Notes: generated by a model from the sequence alone, not told the origin. Numbered from the stretch's first letter, positions 40,994 through 49,844 are shown. The stretch: 64,000 bases of DNA from an uncultured Paracoccaceae bacterium (GCA_947500825.1 CANMTR010000003.1:62001-126000); one strand, 5' to 3'. Made by a program: numbers and translations.

Positions 40994-41078
40994 TCAGTCG
41001 GGACAGACCACGCCCGCGCCGTCGCCTCAATCGGCGAACCGGCGCGCCGCGCGGCCCCGTCCGGGCTTTGATAGAAGC

Positions 41079-41095
41079 TGCCCGGTTTTTGGGCA
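41079..41095. promoter_or_regulatory. TGCCC-N7-GGGCA inverted repeat between glnB and nnr
   Basis: TGCCC (41079-41083) and GGGCA (41091-41095) flank GGTTTTT. The site is between the divergent glnB and nnr genes, about 110 bases upstream of glnB, where an NtrC-type or other activator could bind. The half-sites do not clearly match a consensus I can vouch for. Confidence 0.25.
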
Positions 41096-41133
41096 AGATG
41101 CCTGCCGCACGGGCGGTTTTAGAAAGGATTGTC

Positions 41134-42648
41134 ATGCACGACCTGCCGACTGCCGAAGAGATGCGCGAAATCGAGCGCTCTGCCATGGAAAGCGGCACGG
41201 TCACGGGGCTCGACCTGATGGAGCGCGCCGGCCGCGGCGCCGTCGACGCCATCCTCGCGGCCTGGCCCGGCCAGCCTCGGGGCGAGGCCGCGGTGCTGTG
41301 CGGGCCGGGCAACAACGGCGGCGACGGCTTCGTCGTGGCCCGGCTCCTGCACGCGCGCGGCTGGCGCGTCCGGGTCGGCCTCTGGGGCGCGGCGGACGAG
41401 GTGGGCGGCGACGCGCGCACCAATCTCGAGCGCTGGCGCGCCCTGGGCGAGGTGGCCTCCCTGGCCGAGGTCGCCGACCGCCCCGCAGACCTCGTGGTCG
41501 ACGCGCTCTTCGGCACTGGCCTGTCGCGTCCCATCCCCGAGGCGGCCGCCCGCGCCTGGCACGCGCTCGCGGGGCAGGGCGCGCGCAGCGTCGCGCTGGA
41601 CTGTCCCTCCGGCTTCGATGCCGATACCGGCCGCTGGCGCGCAACCGCGGGGCAGGAGGGTCTCTACCGCCTCCTGCCAGATCTCTGCGTCGCCTTCCAC
41701 GCGCCCAAGCTTGGCCAGCACCTCGCGCCCTGCGCGGTCCGCGCTCCCGTCTCCGTCGATATCGGCCTGGGCCATGCACCTCGCACCGCCGCCCACGCCA
41801 TCGCCCCCGGCGCGGATCGCGCCGGCTGGCTCGCGGACGGGTCCGCGCCGGGGGGCACGGCGCACAAGTACGATCGCGGCCATGCCCTCGTCCTGTCCGG
41901 CGGCCCGGGCCGGGGGGGGGCCGCGCGCATGGCCGCCCGGGCCGCGCTCCGGGCCGGCGCCGGCCTCGTAACGCTGGCCTGCCCGCCCGCTGCCCTCCCC
42001 GAGAACGCGGCCCGCCTCGATGCGGTCATGCTGGCCGAGATGTCGGGTGCCGCCGCGCTGGAGCGGCTCCTCTCCGACGCCCGCCTGTCCTGCCTGTGCC
42101 TGGGCCCCGGGCTCGGCTTGGGCAAGAATACCCGCGATCTTGTCGCCACCGCTCTCTCCGCCGGCCGCCGGACGGTGCTCGACGCCGATGCCCTCACCGC
42201 CTTCGAGGAGGACCCGGACACGCTCTTCGCCCGCCTCCGCCCCGACTGCGTCCTCACCCCCCACGAGGGCGAGTTCGCCCGGCTCTTTCCCGATCTCGGG
42301 CAGGGAGCGCGCACGGTCTCGAAGGCCGATGCCGCGCGCCAGGCTGCTGCCCGCGCGGGCGCGGTCGTGCTGCTCAAGGGCGCCGCGACGGTGGTCGCCA
42401 CCCCGGACGGCGCCGTTGGTGTCCACGCGGCGTTCCACGACCGCGCGGTGCCGCAACTGGCCACCGCCGGGGCCGGCGACGTGCTGGCGGGCATCGTTGC
42501 CGGCCGTCTGGCGGCGGGGGGCGCGGGCATCGCCGCGGCGGCCGAACGCGCCGTCTGGCTCCATGCCGAGGCCGCGCGCCGCTTCGGCCCCGGCCTTATC
42601 GCCGAGGATCTGCCAGACCTGCTGCCGGGCGTCCTCTCGACCCCCTAG
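41134..42648 (+). CDS. nnr: Bifunctional NAD(P)H-hydrate repair enzyme (epimerase plus ADP-dependent dehydratase)
   Basis: A 504-residue fusion. Residues 1 to about 205 are the NAD(P)HX epimerase (YjeF N-domain), with VLCGPGNNGGDGFVVARLL, DALFGTGLSRP and ALDCPSGFDADTG. Residues about 215-504 are the ADP/ATP-dependent NAD(P)H-hydrate dehydratase, a ribokinase-like fold, with GPGLGLGKNTR, VLDADALTAF, LTPHEGEFARLFP and the catalytic GAGDVLAGIVAG. It repairs hydrated nicotinamide cofactors. An AAAGGA ribosome site precedes ATG 41134. A run of nine G lies in the dehydratase part, with the frame intact. Its stop overlaps that of the convergent HAD gene (CTAG). Confidence 0.94.
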   Translation: MHDLPTAEEMREIERSAMESGTVTGLDLMERAGRGAVDAILAAWPGQPRGEAAVLCGPGNNGGDGFVVARLLHARGWRVRVGLWGAADEVGGDARTNLERWRALGEVASLAEVADRPADLVVDALFGTGLSRPIPEAAARAWHALAGQGARSVALDCPSGFDADTGRWRATAGQEGLYRLLPDLCVAFHAPKLGQHLAPCAVRAPVSVDIGLGHAPRTAAHAIAPGADRAGWLADGSAPGGTAHKYDRGHALVLSGGPGRGGAARMAARAALRAGAGLVTLACPPAALPENAARLDAVMLAEMSGAAALERLLSDARLSCLCLGPGLGLGKNTRDLVATALSAGRRTVLDADALTAFEEDPDTLFARLRPDCVLTPHEGEFARLFPDLGQGARTVSKADAARQAAARAGAVVLLKGAATVVATPDGAVGVHAAFHDRAVPQLATAGAGDVLAGIVAGRLAAGGAGIAAAAERAVWLHAEAARRFGPGLIAEDLPDLLPGVLSTP

Positions 42649-43259
42649 ACCGGCTTCGAGATGCCAAGAAGCTCGGGCGACAGGGCCTGGGTCGTCGCCG
42701 ACACCCCGTCGAAGTCGCGGTGCCTGTGGGCGGCGTCCGGATAGGCCGTCACCGGCAGGCCCGCGGCGATCGCCGCCTTCGCGGTCTCTGGGTCGGCGGC
42801 GATCGCCATGCAGTCGGGGGCGCCGTCGCCGAGGTCCTCCAGCGCCTCCGTCCAGTCGCGCACGACGGCATCGAAGGTCCCGGTCTCGAGCCGCTGGAAG
42901 GCGGCGAAGACCGCGTCCCGCGTCCCCGGGTCCAGGTCGCTGACGAGAACGAGGCGGACGCCCTCGGCGCTGGCCGCGTCGATCACCTCGGCCACGCCGG
43001 GCCGCGGCGTCAGGCCGATCTCGGCCAGCCGCTCGCGCAGCCGGTCCTGCTTGGCGGCGAACAGGGTCGCGCCGTCGCCGTCGGTGACCCGCGCCATCCG
43101 GTCCGGTCCGTCGGGCAGCTCCGCGAGCTCGCGGTAGGCGGCGAAGGACAGCGGCCCCTCGCCGCTTTCCTGCAGGGCGGCATCCAGCGCCTGGTGGTCC
43201 AGCGCGTCGATCTCGGCCAGGGCCGAGACCCCGCCGAACAGAAGGGCATGAAGCGGCAT
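42645..43259 (-). CDS. HAD-fold protein lacking the catalytic aspartates (CbbY-like pseudoenzyme candidate)
   Basis: A 204-residue protein with the HAD/CbbY domain order: cap helices (about 18-90), VRLVLVSDLDPGTRD (motif II Ser region), a central FDAVV segment and a C-terminal ADPETAKAAIAAGLPVTAYP. In place of the family motif DxDGTL, the N-terminus reads ALLFGGVSALAEI, so both the nucleophile Asp and the acid/base Asp are missing. The motif IV acidic pair is also reduced. It is therefore unlikely to be an ordinary phosphatase, though fold and length are intact. AAAGGA stands before the ATG. It lies between nnr and glmS. Confidence 0.8.
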   Translation of the reverse strand: MPLHALLFGGVSALAEIDALDHQALDAALQESGEGPLSFAAYRELAELPDGPDRMARVTDGDGATLFAAKQDRLRERLAEIGLTPRPGVAEVIDAASAEGVRLVLVSDLDPGTRDAVFAAFQRLETGTFDAVVRDWTEALEDLGDGAPDCMAIAADPETAKAAIAAGLPVTAYPDAAHRHRDFDGVSATTQALSPELLGISKPV

Positions 43260-43479
43260 GATCGTCCTTTCGATCCGGTATCGCGGGCAAAAGGCTCGCC
43301 TGCCGGGCCGGGTTCCGCCATCCGCCCCCGGGGGGCCGCGGCCGCCTGCCTCACCCTTTCGCAAATACCCCGTCGAAAGCGTCGGCCCCGCGCGTCCGGC
43401 CCGGGGCCAAGACGCAAGGTCCCTCGTCGAAATCCACTGCTCCGGAACTCCGACGGGAGTCCGACGCGATTCCGACAGC

Positions 43480-45291
43480 TCATTCCACGGTCACGGACTT
43501 CGCCAGGTTCCGGGGCTGGTCCACGTCCGTCCCCTTCGCCAGCGCCGTATGATAGGCGATGAGCTGGGCCGGCACGGCATAGAGGATCGGCGCCCAGAGG
43601 TCCGGGCCCTTGGGCATCTCCACGTGCCGCCACGCCTGGCGCTCCTCCGCCAGCCCGACCGCGTCCGAGATCAGGACGACCCGCCCGTTTCGCGCGATCA
43701 CCTCCTGCACGTTCGACCGCGTCTTGCCGAACAGCGCGTCCGAGGGCGCGAAGACGATCACCGGCACGTGCTCGTCCACAAGCGCGATGGGTCCGTGCTT
43801 GAGTTCGCCCGCCGCATGACCTTCGGCATGGATGTAACTGATTTCCTTCAGCTTGAGGGCTCCCTCCATCGCCAGCGGATAGAGCGCCCCGCGCCCCAGG
43901 AACAGGATGTCGTCGGCCTCCGACAGCGACAGCGCGATGTCGGCCAGCCGCTCCTCGCTCAGGAGCGCCTGGCTCAGGAGCGCGGGCATCCGCCTCAGGT
44001 CCGCCACATGTCCCGCGAGCGCCTCCGGCGTCCCCGCGCCCCGGTCCCGCGCCGCCTTCATCGCCAGGCAGCCCAGCACCGCGAGCTGGCAGGTGAAGGC
44101 CTTGGTGGAGGCCACACCGATCTCGGCACCCGCCAGGATCGGCAGCGCCACCTCCGATTCCCGCGCGATCGAGGACATCTCCACGTTCACCACCGACAGG
44201 ATCCGCGCCTTGCCCCGGCAATACCTGAGCGCCGCCAGCGTGTCTGCCGTCTCCCCCGACTGGCTGACGAACACCGCCAGGGTGCGCTCCTCCAGGGGCG
44301 GCTCGCGGTAGCGGAACTCGCTGGCCACGTCGACCTCGACCGGCAGGCGGGCGATCCGCTCGAACCAGTATTTCGCCACCTGGCAGGCGTAGAAGGCGGT
44401 CCCGCAGGCCACCATGACCACCCTGTCTATACTCGAGAAGTCGATGTCGCCCTCCGGCAGGACCACCCGGTCCCCGTCCAGGTAATGGGACAGGCAACGG
44501 TCCACCACGCTCGGCTGCTCGTGCATCTCCTTGGACATCCAGTGCCGGTGGCCTTCCTTGTCCACCCGGCCCGCCTCCGCCGCGATGCGGGACGCGACGC
44601 GCTCGACGGGCCGCCCATCCGCGTCCACTATCCCAAGACCGCTCCGGCGCAGGACCGCCCGATCCCCTTCCTCGAGGTAGATCAGCCGGTCCACCAGCGG
44701 CGCGAGCGCGATGGCGTCCGACCCCACGAAGCCCTCCGTCCCGTTATGGGCGACCGCCAGAGGCGATCCGCGCCGCGCCGCGATCATCAGGTCCTCCTCC
44801 CCGTCGAAGAGGAAGACCAGCGCGAAGGCGCCCTCCAGCCGGTCGAGCGTGCGCTCCACCGCCTCCTCCGGCGTGGCCCCCGCGTCGAGGTAGGACCGGC
44901 ACAGGAGCGCCACCGTCTCGGTGTCCGTCTCGCTCTCGGGATCGTAATCGCGGCGGCCGAGTTCGTCGCGCAAGGCGCCGTAGTTCTCGATGATGCCGTT
45001 ATGAACGACGGCGACCGGCCCGGCACGGTGGGGGTGGGCATTGACTTCGGTGGGCTTGCCGTGGGTGGCCCAGCGCGTGTGACCGATCCCCACGCGCCCG
45101 GGAAGAGGGTCGTGCACCAGGGTGTTGGAGAGGTTCACCAGCTTGCCGACCGAGCGGCGCCGGTCGAGCCGGCCGCCGTCCAGCGTGGCGATCCCGGCGC
45201 TGTCGTAACCGCGGTATTCGAGCCGCCGCAGCGCCTCGAGGATGACCGGGGAGACCTCGTAATCGGCCAGGATTCCGACGATTCCGCACAT
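43480..45291 (-). CDS. glmS: Glutamine--fructose-6-phosphate aminotransferase (isomerizing)
   Basis: A 603-residue enzyme that makes glucosamine 6-phosphate from fructose 6-phosphate and glutamine. The start MCGIVGI gives the Cys1 nucleophile of the class II glutaminase after Met removal, with GHTRWATHGKP and NGIIEN also in that domain. Two SIS sugar-isomerase domains follow (VSQSGETADTLAAL, SYIHAEGHAAGELKHGPIAL), and the C-terminal DQPRNLAKSVTVE is canonical. It overlaps glmU by one base (TGATG), so two consecutive steps of UDP-GlcNAc synthesis are coupled. The 220 bases after its stop (43260-43479) contain no gene and only a weak ACTCC-GACG-GGAGT hairpin. Confidence 0.98.
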   Translation of the reverse strand: MCGIVGILADYEVSPVILEALRRLEYRGYDSAGIATLDGGRLDRRRSVGKLVNLSNTLVHDPLPGRVGIGHTRWATHGKPTEVNAHPHRAGPVAVVHNGIIENYGALRDELGRRDYDPESETDTETVALLCRSYLDAGATPEEAVERTLDRLEGAFALVFLFDGEEDLMIAARRGSPLAVAHNGTEGFVGSDAIALAPLVDRLIYLEEGDRAVLRRSGLGIVDADGRPVERVASRIAAEAGRVDKEGHRHWMSKEMHEQPSVVDRCLSHYLDGDRVVLPEGDIDFSSIDRVVMVACGTAFYACQVAKYWFERIARLPVEVDVASEFRYREPPLEERTLAVFVSQSGETADTLAALRYCRGKARILSVVNVEMSSIARESEVALPILAGAEIGVASTKAFTCQLAVLGCLAMKAARDRGAGTPEALAGHVADLRRMPALLSQALLSEERLADIALSLSEADDILFLGRGALYPLAMEGALKLKEISYIHAEGHAAGELKHGPIALVDEHVPVIVFAPSDALFGKTRSNVQEVIARNGRVVLISDAVGLAEERQAWRHVEMPKGPDLWAPILYAVPAQLIAYHTALAKGTDVDQPRNLAKSVTVE

Positions 45292-46640
45292 CAGTTCGTC
45301 CTCTTCGCCTTGCGGGCCCGAAGGCTCGACATGAGTCGGCGGGCCAGCCCGTCCTTGATCGTCTGCCGCGCACGGCCGATGGCCAGGGCCCCCTCCGGCA
45401 CGTCGCGCGTGATGACCGAGCCCGATCCGGTCATGGCCTCGGCCCCGATCTCGACCGGGGCCACGAGCATGGTCGAAGAGCCGATGAAAGCGTCGGCCCC
45501 GACGCGGGTGGGATGCTTGAAGACCCCATCGTAATTGCAGGTGATCGTCCCCGCGCCAAGGTTCGCCCGCGCACCGATCTCGGCATCCCCGACATAGCTC
45601 AGATGGTTCACCTTGGCGCCCGGCCCGACCTGGGAGGACTTCACCTCGACGAAGTTGCCGATCCGGGCGTCGTCCCCGATCCGGGCGCCGGGCCGCAGGC
45701 GGGCATAGGGGCCGACGATCGCGCCCGCGCCCACATGCGCGCCCTCTAGATGGGAGAATGCGCGGATGGTGGCGCCGGGCTCGATGGCGACGCCGGGGCC
45801 GAAGACGACGTTGGGTTCGACCGAGCAATCGCGCCCGATGACGGTGTCGTGGGAAAAGAATACCGTCTCGGGCGCCGTCAGCGTCACCCCGTCGGCCATG
45901 GCCGATGCCCGGCGGCGGGACTGGAAAACGCTCTCGGCCCGCGCCAGCTCGGCCCGGGTGTTCACGCCCATGGTCTCGGACTCGTCGCAGGCCACGGTGG
46001 CGCATCGCAGCCCGCGCGCCCGGGCGACGGCGACGATGTCGGTGAGGTAGTATTCCCCGGCGGCATTGTCGCACCCGACGGCATCCACGAGGTCGAACAG
46101 CAGCGCGGCATCCGCGCAGATCACCCCGGAATTGCAGAAGTCGATCTCGCGTTCTGCCTCGGTCGCGTCCTTGTACTCGACGATGCGCACCAGTTCGTCG
46201 CCCTCGACCACCAGCCGGCCGTAGCGCCCCGGATCGGCCGCCTCGAAGCCCAGCACCACGACGGCCGCGCCGCCTGCCCGCGCGGCGGCCATCATCGACA
46301 GGGTCTCGGGCCGGATGAAGGGCGTGTCGCCATAGAGTACGAAGGCGTCGCCCTCCGCCCCTGAAAGCGCCTCACGCGCCTGCGCCACGGCATGTGCGGT
46401 GCCGAGCCTTTCCGCCTGCTCGACGACGACGAGATGGGGGTCGCGGGAAAGCGCCGCCGCACGAACCTCCTCGGCGCCGTGCCCGGCGACCAGCACGCGC
46501 CGGCCGGATCCCATGGTCGCACCGGCCGCGAGCGCATGGGCGAAAAGCGGCGCGTGGCCGACCTCGTGCAGCACCTTGGGCCGGGCCGAGTTCATGCGCG
46601 TCCCCTGTCCGGCGGCGAGGACGACGAGATGTGCGGACAT
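45291..46640 (-). CDS. glmU: Bifunctional UDP-N-acetylglucosamine pyrophosphorylase/glucosamine-1-phosphate N-acetyltransferase
   Basis: A 449-residue enzyme. The N-terminal nucleotidyltransferase has VLAAGQGTRMNSARPKVLHE and YGDTPFI. A left-handed beta-helix begins near residue 240 with hexapeptide repeats (VFGPGVAIEPGATIRAFSHLEGAHVG read as short repeats), and FVEVKSSQVGPGAKVNHLSYVGDAEIG is the acetyl-CoA and substrate region. GTITCNYDGVFKHPTRVGADAFIGS is conserved. It performs the last two steps to UDP-GlcNAc for peptidoglycan and lipid A. It is the first gene of the glmU-glmS pair, divergent from the phosphatase gene across 111 bases. Confidence 0.97.
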   Translation of the reverse strand: MSAHLVVLAAGQGTRMNSARPKVLHEVGHAPLFAHALAAGATMGSGRRVLVAGHGAEEVRAAALSRDPHLVVVEQAERLGTAHAVAQAREALSGAEGDAFVLYGDTPFIRPETLSMMAAARAGGAAVVVLGFEAADPGRYGRLVVEGDELVRIVEYKDATEAEREIDFCNSGVICADAALLFDLVDAVGCDNAAGEYYLTDIVAVARARGLRCATVACDESETMGVNTRAELARAESVFQSRRRASAMADGVTLTAPETVFFSHDTVIGRDCSVEPNVVFGPGVAIEPGATIRAFSHLEGAHVGAGAIVGPYARLRPGARIGDDARIGNFVEVKSSQVGPGAKVNHLSYVGDAEIGARANLGAGTITCNYDGVFKHPTRVGADAFIGSSTMLVAPVEIGAEAMTGSGSVITRDVPEGALAIGRARQTIKDGLARRLMSSLRARKAKRTN

Positions 46641-46751
46641 GGCGGATCTTTCCTTTTGCGTGCCGACCTTCTACGCCTCGACCGCGCCCGTGCAAGGCGC
46701 GTGCAAGCCGCGTGCCGGGTGCGGTCGTCACGGAGAGTTTCGGGAGATTTC

Positions 46752-47414
46752 ATGCGCTGCGTCGTCTTCGACCTGGACGGAACATTGATCGACACATCCG
46801 CCGACCTCGTCGCCGCGGCGAACGCGTGCTTCCGGGCCCGGGGCCTGGGCGACGTTCTCGACCCCCGCGCCGACGCGGCCGTCGCCGTGCGCGGCGGTCG
46901 GGCCATGCTGCGCGAGGGCTTCGCCCGGACGGGCGCGGGCGGAGCGGAGGATGTCGAGACCGAGTATCCCCGCCTGCTGGAGGCCTACGGCGCGGCGATC
47001 GCCGTCCATTCCACGCCCTACGAGGGTGCCTGGGCCGCGGTGGAGACCCTGAGGAGCCGCGATATCGCGGTGGCGCTGTGCACCAACAAGCCCGAAGGTC
47101 TGGCGCGGCGCCTGATGGCCGAGATGGGAACCGCCCATTGCCTGCCCTCGCTGGTGGGCGCCGACACGCTGCCGGTCTCCAAGCCCGACCCGGCGCCCTT
47201 CCGCGAGGCGGTGGCGCGGGCGGGGGCCGATCCGGCGCGCGCGATGCTCGTGGGCGATACCGAGACCGACCTGAAGACGGCCCGAGCGGCCGGCGTTCCT
47301 TGCGTCCTCGTCGGTTTCGGCCCGGCGGGGCGGAGCGTGGAGGCCCTCGCCCCCGATGCCGTCCTCGACCGCTTCGCCGACCTGCCGGACCTGGCGGGCC
47401 GGATGCTCGCGTAA
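46752..47414 (+). CDS. HAD family phosphatase, phosphoglycolate phosphatase-like
   Basis: A 220-residue HAD hydrolase. The nucleophile motif is VVFDLDGTLIDTSADL (Asp-X-Asp intact), CTNKPEGLARRL is motif II, SKPDPAPF gives the motif III lysine, and MLVGDTETDLKTARAAG is motif IV. The helical cap and length fit the Gph subgroup that clears 2-phosphoglycolate. Substrate assignment is by family only. A small membrane protein gene follows 13 bases later. It contrasts with the HAD protein at 42645-43259, which lacks these aspartates. Confidence 0.9.
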   Translation: MRCVVFDLDGTLIDTSADLVAAANACFRARGLGDVLDPRADAAVAVRGGRAMLREGFARTGAGGAEDVETEYPRLLEAYGAAIAVHSTPYEGAWAAVETLRSRDIAVALCTNKPEGLARRLMAEMGTAHCLPSLVGADTLPVSKPDPAPFREAVARAGADPARAMLVGDTETDLKTARAAGVPCVLVGFGPAGRSVEALAPDAVLDRFADLPDLAGRMLA

Positions 47415-47427
47415 TGCCGGCGCGCGG

Positions 47428-47703
47428 ATGACGGGCGCCGCCCGGGGCTTCTCCGTCGGTCTGATCGTTGCGGTCGCGGCGGTGTCTGGCCTGGCCTTGG
47501 GGTGGGGAAGGGACGAAAGCGAAAGCGCGGCGATCGCACGCGTTGCCGTCCGTCATGCTCGTGAGGGCGGGGACGGGGAGTGCGCGGGGCGCCCCGGCGC
47601 CGGGGTCTGGCTCGTCGTGACCTGTGGGCAAGGTGCGGAACGGAACATCTACCGGGTGGAGAAAGACGGCCGGATCGCCGAGGCGGCGCGGGGCGGAGCG
47701 TGA
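47428..47703 (+). CDS. Small hypothetical protein with N-terminal membrane anchor or signal
   Basis: A 91-residue protein. Residues 5-26 are hydrophobic (ARGFSVGLIVAVAAVSGLAL), followed by a soluble domain with two cysteines (DGECAGRPGAGVWLVVTCG) and an amphipathic end (RNIYRVEKDGRIAEAA). The cysteines could form a periplasmic disulfide. I do not recognise a family. It starts 13 bases after the phosphatase stop, so it is probably in the same transcript. No clear ribosome site. Confidence 0.65.
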   Translation: MTGAARGFSVGLIVAVAAVSGLALGWGRDESESAAIARVAVRHAREGGDGECAGRPGAGVWLVVTCGQGAERNIYRVEKDGRIAEAARGGA

Positions 47704-48110
47704 CCCGGGACCGGCGAAGCGGGCAAAAGGGGGTGGAAGTAGTCGCCGCGGCACCGCGATACGGAAGAGCAGGACCACGGATGTCCGACAGCGCGGGGGG
47801 ACCCGTCCTGCCTTACGGGAGCGAGATTGCGTCGCGCTGCTATTTTGGAGCGTCAAGAGTTCTCGACCCCAAAGCGGTCACTCGTCCATCTTTACCGTAA
47901 TGGATGAGCTGTGCCCACCAACGCTTTGATAATTATGAAAATCGCTTCGCCACCTCACGAGACTGGTTTCCGCCTTGCGGCCCTCGGGCGCTTCGGGCAT
48001 CGTCGCTGCGATGCCGCATGAGCGGCGTGATACCCGTGGTCGCTACGGTGTGGCGCGAGGGTTTCGCGGCCGAGGGCAGCGGGCCCTATCTCCGAATCCT
48101 AGGAGCGCAC
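47704..48110. other. 407-base gap without a gene
   Basis: No convincing reading frame on either strand. The stretch near 47880-47950 is noticeably AT-richer than its surroundings and may hold the promoter of the downstream GST gene. The plus-strand frame that runs into the GST from 47904 lacks family similarity before the ATG at 48111. No repeat or RNA structure stood out. Confidence 0.5.
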
Positions 48111-48788
48111 ATGATCGTCCTGCACCATTGTCACGAGACCCGCTCGATGCGGACCTTGTGGCTCCTGAACGAACTGGACGTCGAGTATTCCCTCCGTATT
48201 CACCCCTTCGATCGCAGCCTGCGCGAACCGGAATACCTTTCGCTCCATCCGGTGGGGCGGGTGCCCACCCTGCAGATAGACGGCGATTCCCTTTGGGAGA
48301 GCGGCGCGATCACCGAGATCCTCTGCGAGAGGTTTCCCGAACGTGGCCTCGGCCGCCCGCCCGGCGACATCGACCGTCCCGACTACCTCGTCTGGATCCA
48401 TTTCGCGGAAACGGTCAGCCAGCACGCCGCCGCCCTCACCCAGCAGCACATCATCCTGTACGACGATTCCATGCGCTCGCCCACGATCATGAAGCTCGAA
48501 GTGGCGCGGATCAGGAAATGTTATGCCGCCATCGAGGGGCGCCTGTCGACGCCCGTGGAGAATCGGGACTACCTGCTGACCAGCGGGTTCTCGGCCGCCG
48601 ATATCTCGGTGGGGCAGGCCGTCTACATGGCGCGGCACTTCGCGCCGCTCGACGATTTCCCCGAGACGGCGCGGTGGTACGAGGCGATCACGGAGCGCGA
48701 TACGTTCCAGAGCGCGTTGCCGCCAGACGGTGCAGAGCGCCTCTACGAGCGGGATTTCTACCCGGCCTGGAACGAGGCGCCCTCCTAG
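48111..48788 (+). CDS. Glutathione S-transferase family protein
   Basis: A 225-residue GST. The N-terminal domain shows MIVLHHCHETRSMRTLWLL, HPVGRVPTLQIDGD (the cis-proline VPTL motif) and the glutathione-binding WESGAITEIL. The helical domain has LLTSGFSAADISVGQAVYM, with the conserved N-capping Asp. AGGAG precedes the ATG. The stop overlaps the stop of the convergent TadG-like gene by a shared CTAG. The substrate is unknown. It resembles the bacterial GST class with a short linker rather than the other two GSTs here. Confidence 0.9.
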   Translation: MIVLHHCHETRSMRTLWLLNELDVEYSLRIHPFDRSLREPEYLSLHPVGRVPTLQIDGDSLWESGAITEILCERFPERGLGRPPGDIDRPDYLVWIHFAETVSQHAAALTQQHIILYDDSMRSPTIMKLEVARIRKCYAAIEGRLSTPVENRDYLLTSGFSAADISVGQAVYMARHFAPLDDFPETARWYEAITERDTFQSALPPDGAERLYERDFYPAWNEAPS

Positions 48789-49264
48789 AACGGCGAGAGC
48801 GCCACCTCCCGGATCATCTTCGAGCCCGCTTGCAAGGGGGCTTCTTCGCCGTAAACGGTAAGGCTTTGGTCGCCGTTGGCGCTGGCTCCAGAGAATGCGC
48901 GGCGCCGCCCGCCAGCACGTCCAAATTCGGCCAAGGTCGTGGCCGTACCGCTCGAGCCATCGAAACGCACGAGCTCGATGTCACGGACGAGGGAGCGGAA
49001 GACCTCCGACCGGTCCGTCTCGGCGACGTTCTCCACGGCGTTGGCTGCGGCGGCCTCGCGGATGTCCCCGGCCGAGCCACTCCGGGCCAGTTCCACGGCC
49101 CCGGCGTGGGCCGCTGCGCTGGCGGCACGGCCCAGCCGTTCCGCGTGGCGCCAGATATTGGATCTGTGGACGGCAAAGCCCGATAGCATGGCGAGTGAGA
49201 CGAACCACACAGGCGCGAAGGGGTCCGAGCCGTCCTCGTTGCGCAGGAAGCGGACGATTCTCAT
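48785..49264 (-). CDS. TadE/TadG-like pilus assembly protein (small)
   Basis: A 159-residue protein whose start MRIVRFLRNEDGSD resembles the RFLRDEDGS pattern of TadE/TadG minor pilins. A hydrophobic stretch follows (PFAPVWFVSLAMLSGFAV) and then an alanine-rich helix. The C-terminal part (about 85-159) is a variable domain. Unusually, a proline and charged residues interrupt the start of the membrane segment. Its ATG overlaps the stop of the frameshifted tadE-like gene (ATGA). The rest of a tad locus is absent, so it may be a remnant or a scattered pseudopilin pair. Confidence 0.5.
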   Translation of the reverse strand: MRIVRFLRNEDGSDPFAPVWFVSLAMLSGFAVHRSNIWRHAERLGRAASAAAHAGAVELARSGSAGDIREAAAANAVENVAETDRSEVFRSLVRDIELVRFDGSSGTATTLAEFGRAGGRRRAFSGASANGDQSLTVYGEEAPLQAGSKMIREVALSPF

Positions 49265-49664
49265 GACGGCTCCACCGCGCAGACCACGCGGGAGGTGATC
49301 CGCAGGCCCTTCGAGATCCCGGTAGGATCGATGGCCACGAGATCGGAGGCCCCCTTCGACACCGTGACGGCAATGCGATCGCCGAAGACCGCGACCTCTG
49401 TCGCGGGCGCGGCCCGGTGGCGGGCAAACCGGGAGGGACGTAGCAATGTGCCTTCTCGTCGCCGGTCACTCGCCGGGGCACGAGCCGGGCGGTGTCTCGG
49501 GCGACGCTGCCGTATTCGGCCTGGGCGCAGAAGAACCGCGATATCTGGACACCCAAAAGCAATATCCCCACGAGAAGCGGGGTCCGGTTGGCGAACTCGA
49601 CTGAAACTCCCACGTCCTCGTCTCCGGCCCGAGCGCGGAATTTCCGAAAGCACGGAGGCCCCAT
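49261..49664 (-). pseudogene. tadE-like minor pilin gene broken by a frameshift
   Basis: Two frames carry consecutive parts of one TadE-like protein. Frame one, from ATG 49664, gives a basic head then GDEDVGVSVEFANRTPLLVG, LLLGVQISRFFCAQAEYGSV and ARDTARLVPRRVTGDE, a classic pilin-like N-terminus. About residue 70 the similarity moves to another frame with RFARHRAAPATEVAVFGDRI and KGLRITSRVVCAVEPS, which ends at 49261. The switch falls near 49445-49460 and equals a net loss of one base (or gain of two). The end frame is supported by the ATGA overlap with the next gene. Either a real recent mutation or a sequencing error. Confidence 0.6.
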
Positions 49665-49816
49665 GGCATTCGCTGATAGAATGCCGCAAACCCACGTGGT
49701 CCGGCCGGCGTGGACGTGACCTTGCGAGAAGATTCCGGCGGATCCGGGGCGCCGCGGGGCCATCCCTTTGGCGAACGACCCGCCCGCTTCGGGCCGCGGC
49801 ACCCGCGCGCGCCCCG

Positions 49817-49844
49817 TTGACCGTTCGTTCGCCCGTGTCTATCT
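49817..49844 (+). promoter_or_regulatory. Probable sigma-70 promoter of the nuo operon
   Basis: TTGACC (49817-49822) and CTATCT (49839-49844) are 16 bases apart, close to the alphaproteobacterial TTGAC/CTATAT pattern. Transcription would begin near 49851, about 25 bases before the nuoA GTG, leaving a short leader with GGAG. Confidence 0.55.

Noticed and set aside
43260-43479. Possible glmS ribozyme-like or other RNA element downstream of glmS
   Set aside because: The gap is after, not before, the glmS gene, and shows only a weak hairpin. The glmS start overlaps glmU, leaving no leader for a riboswitch.
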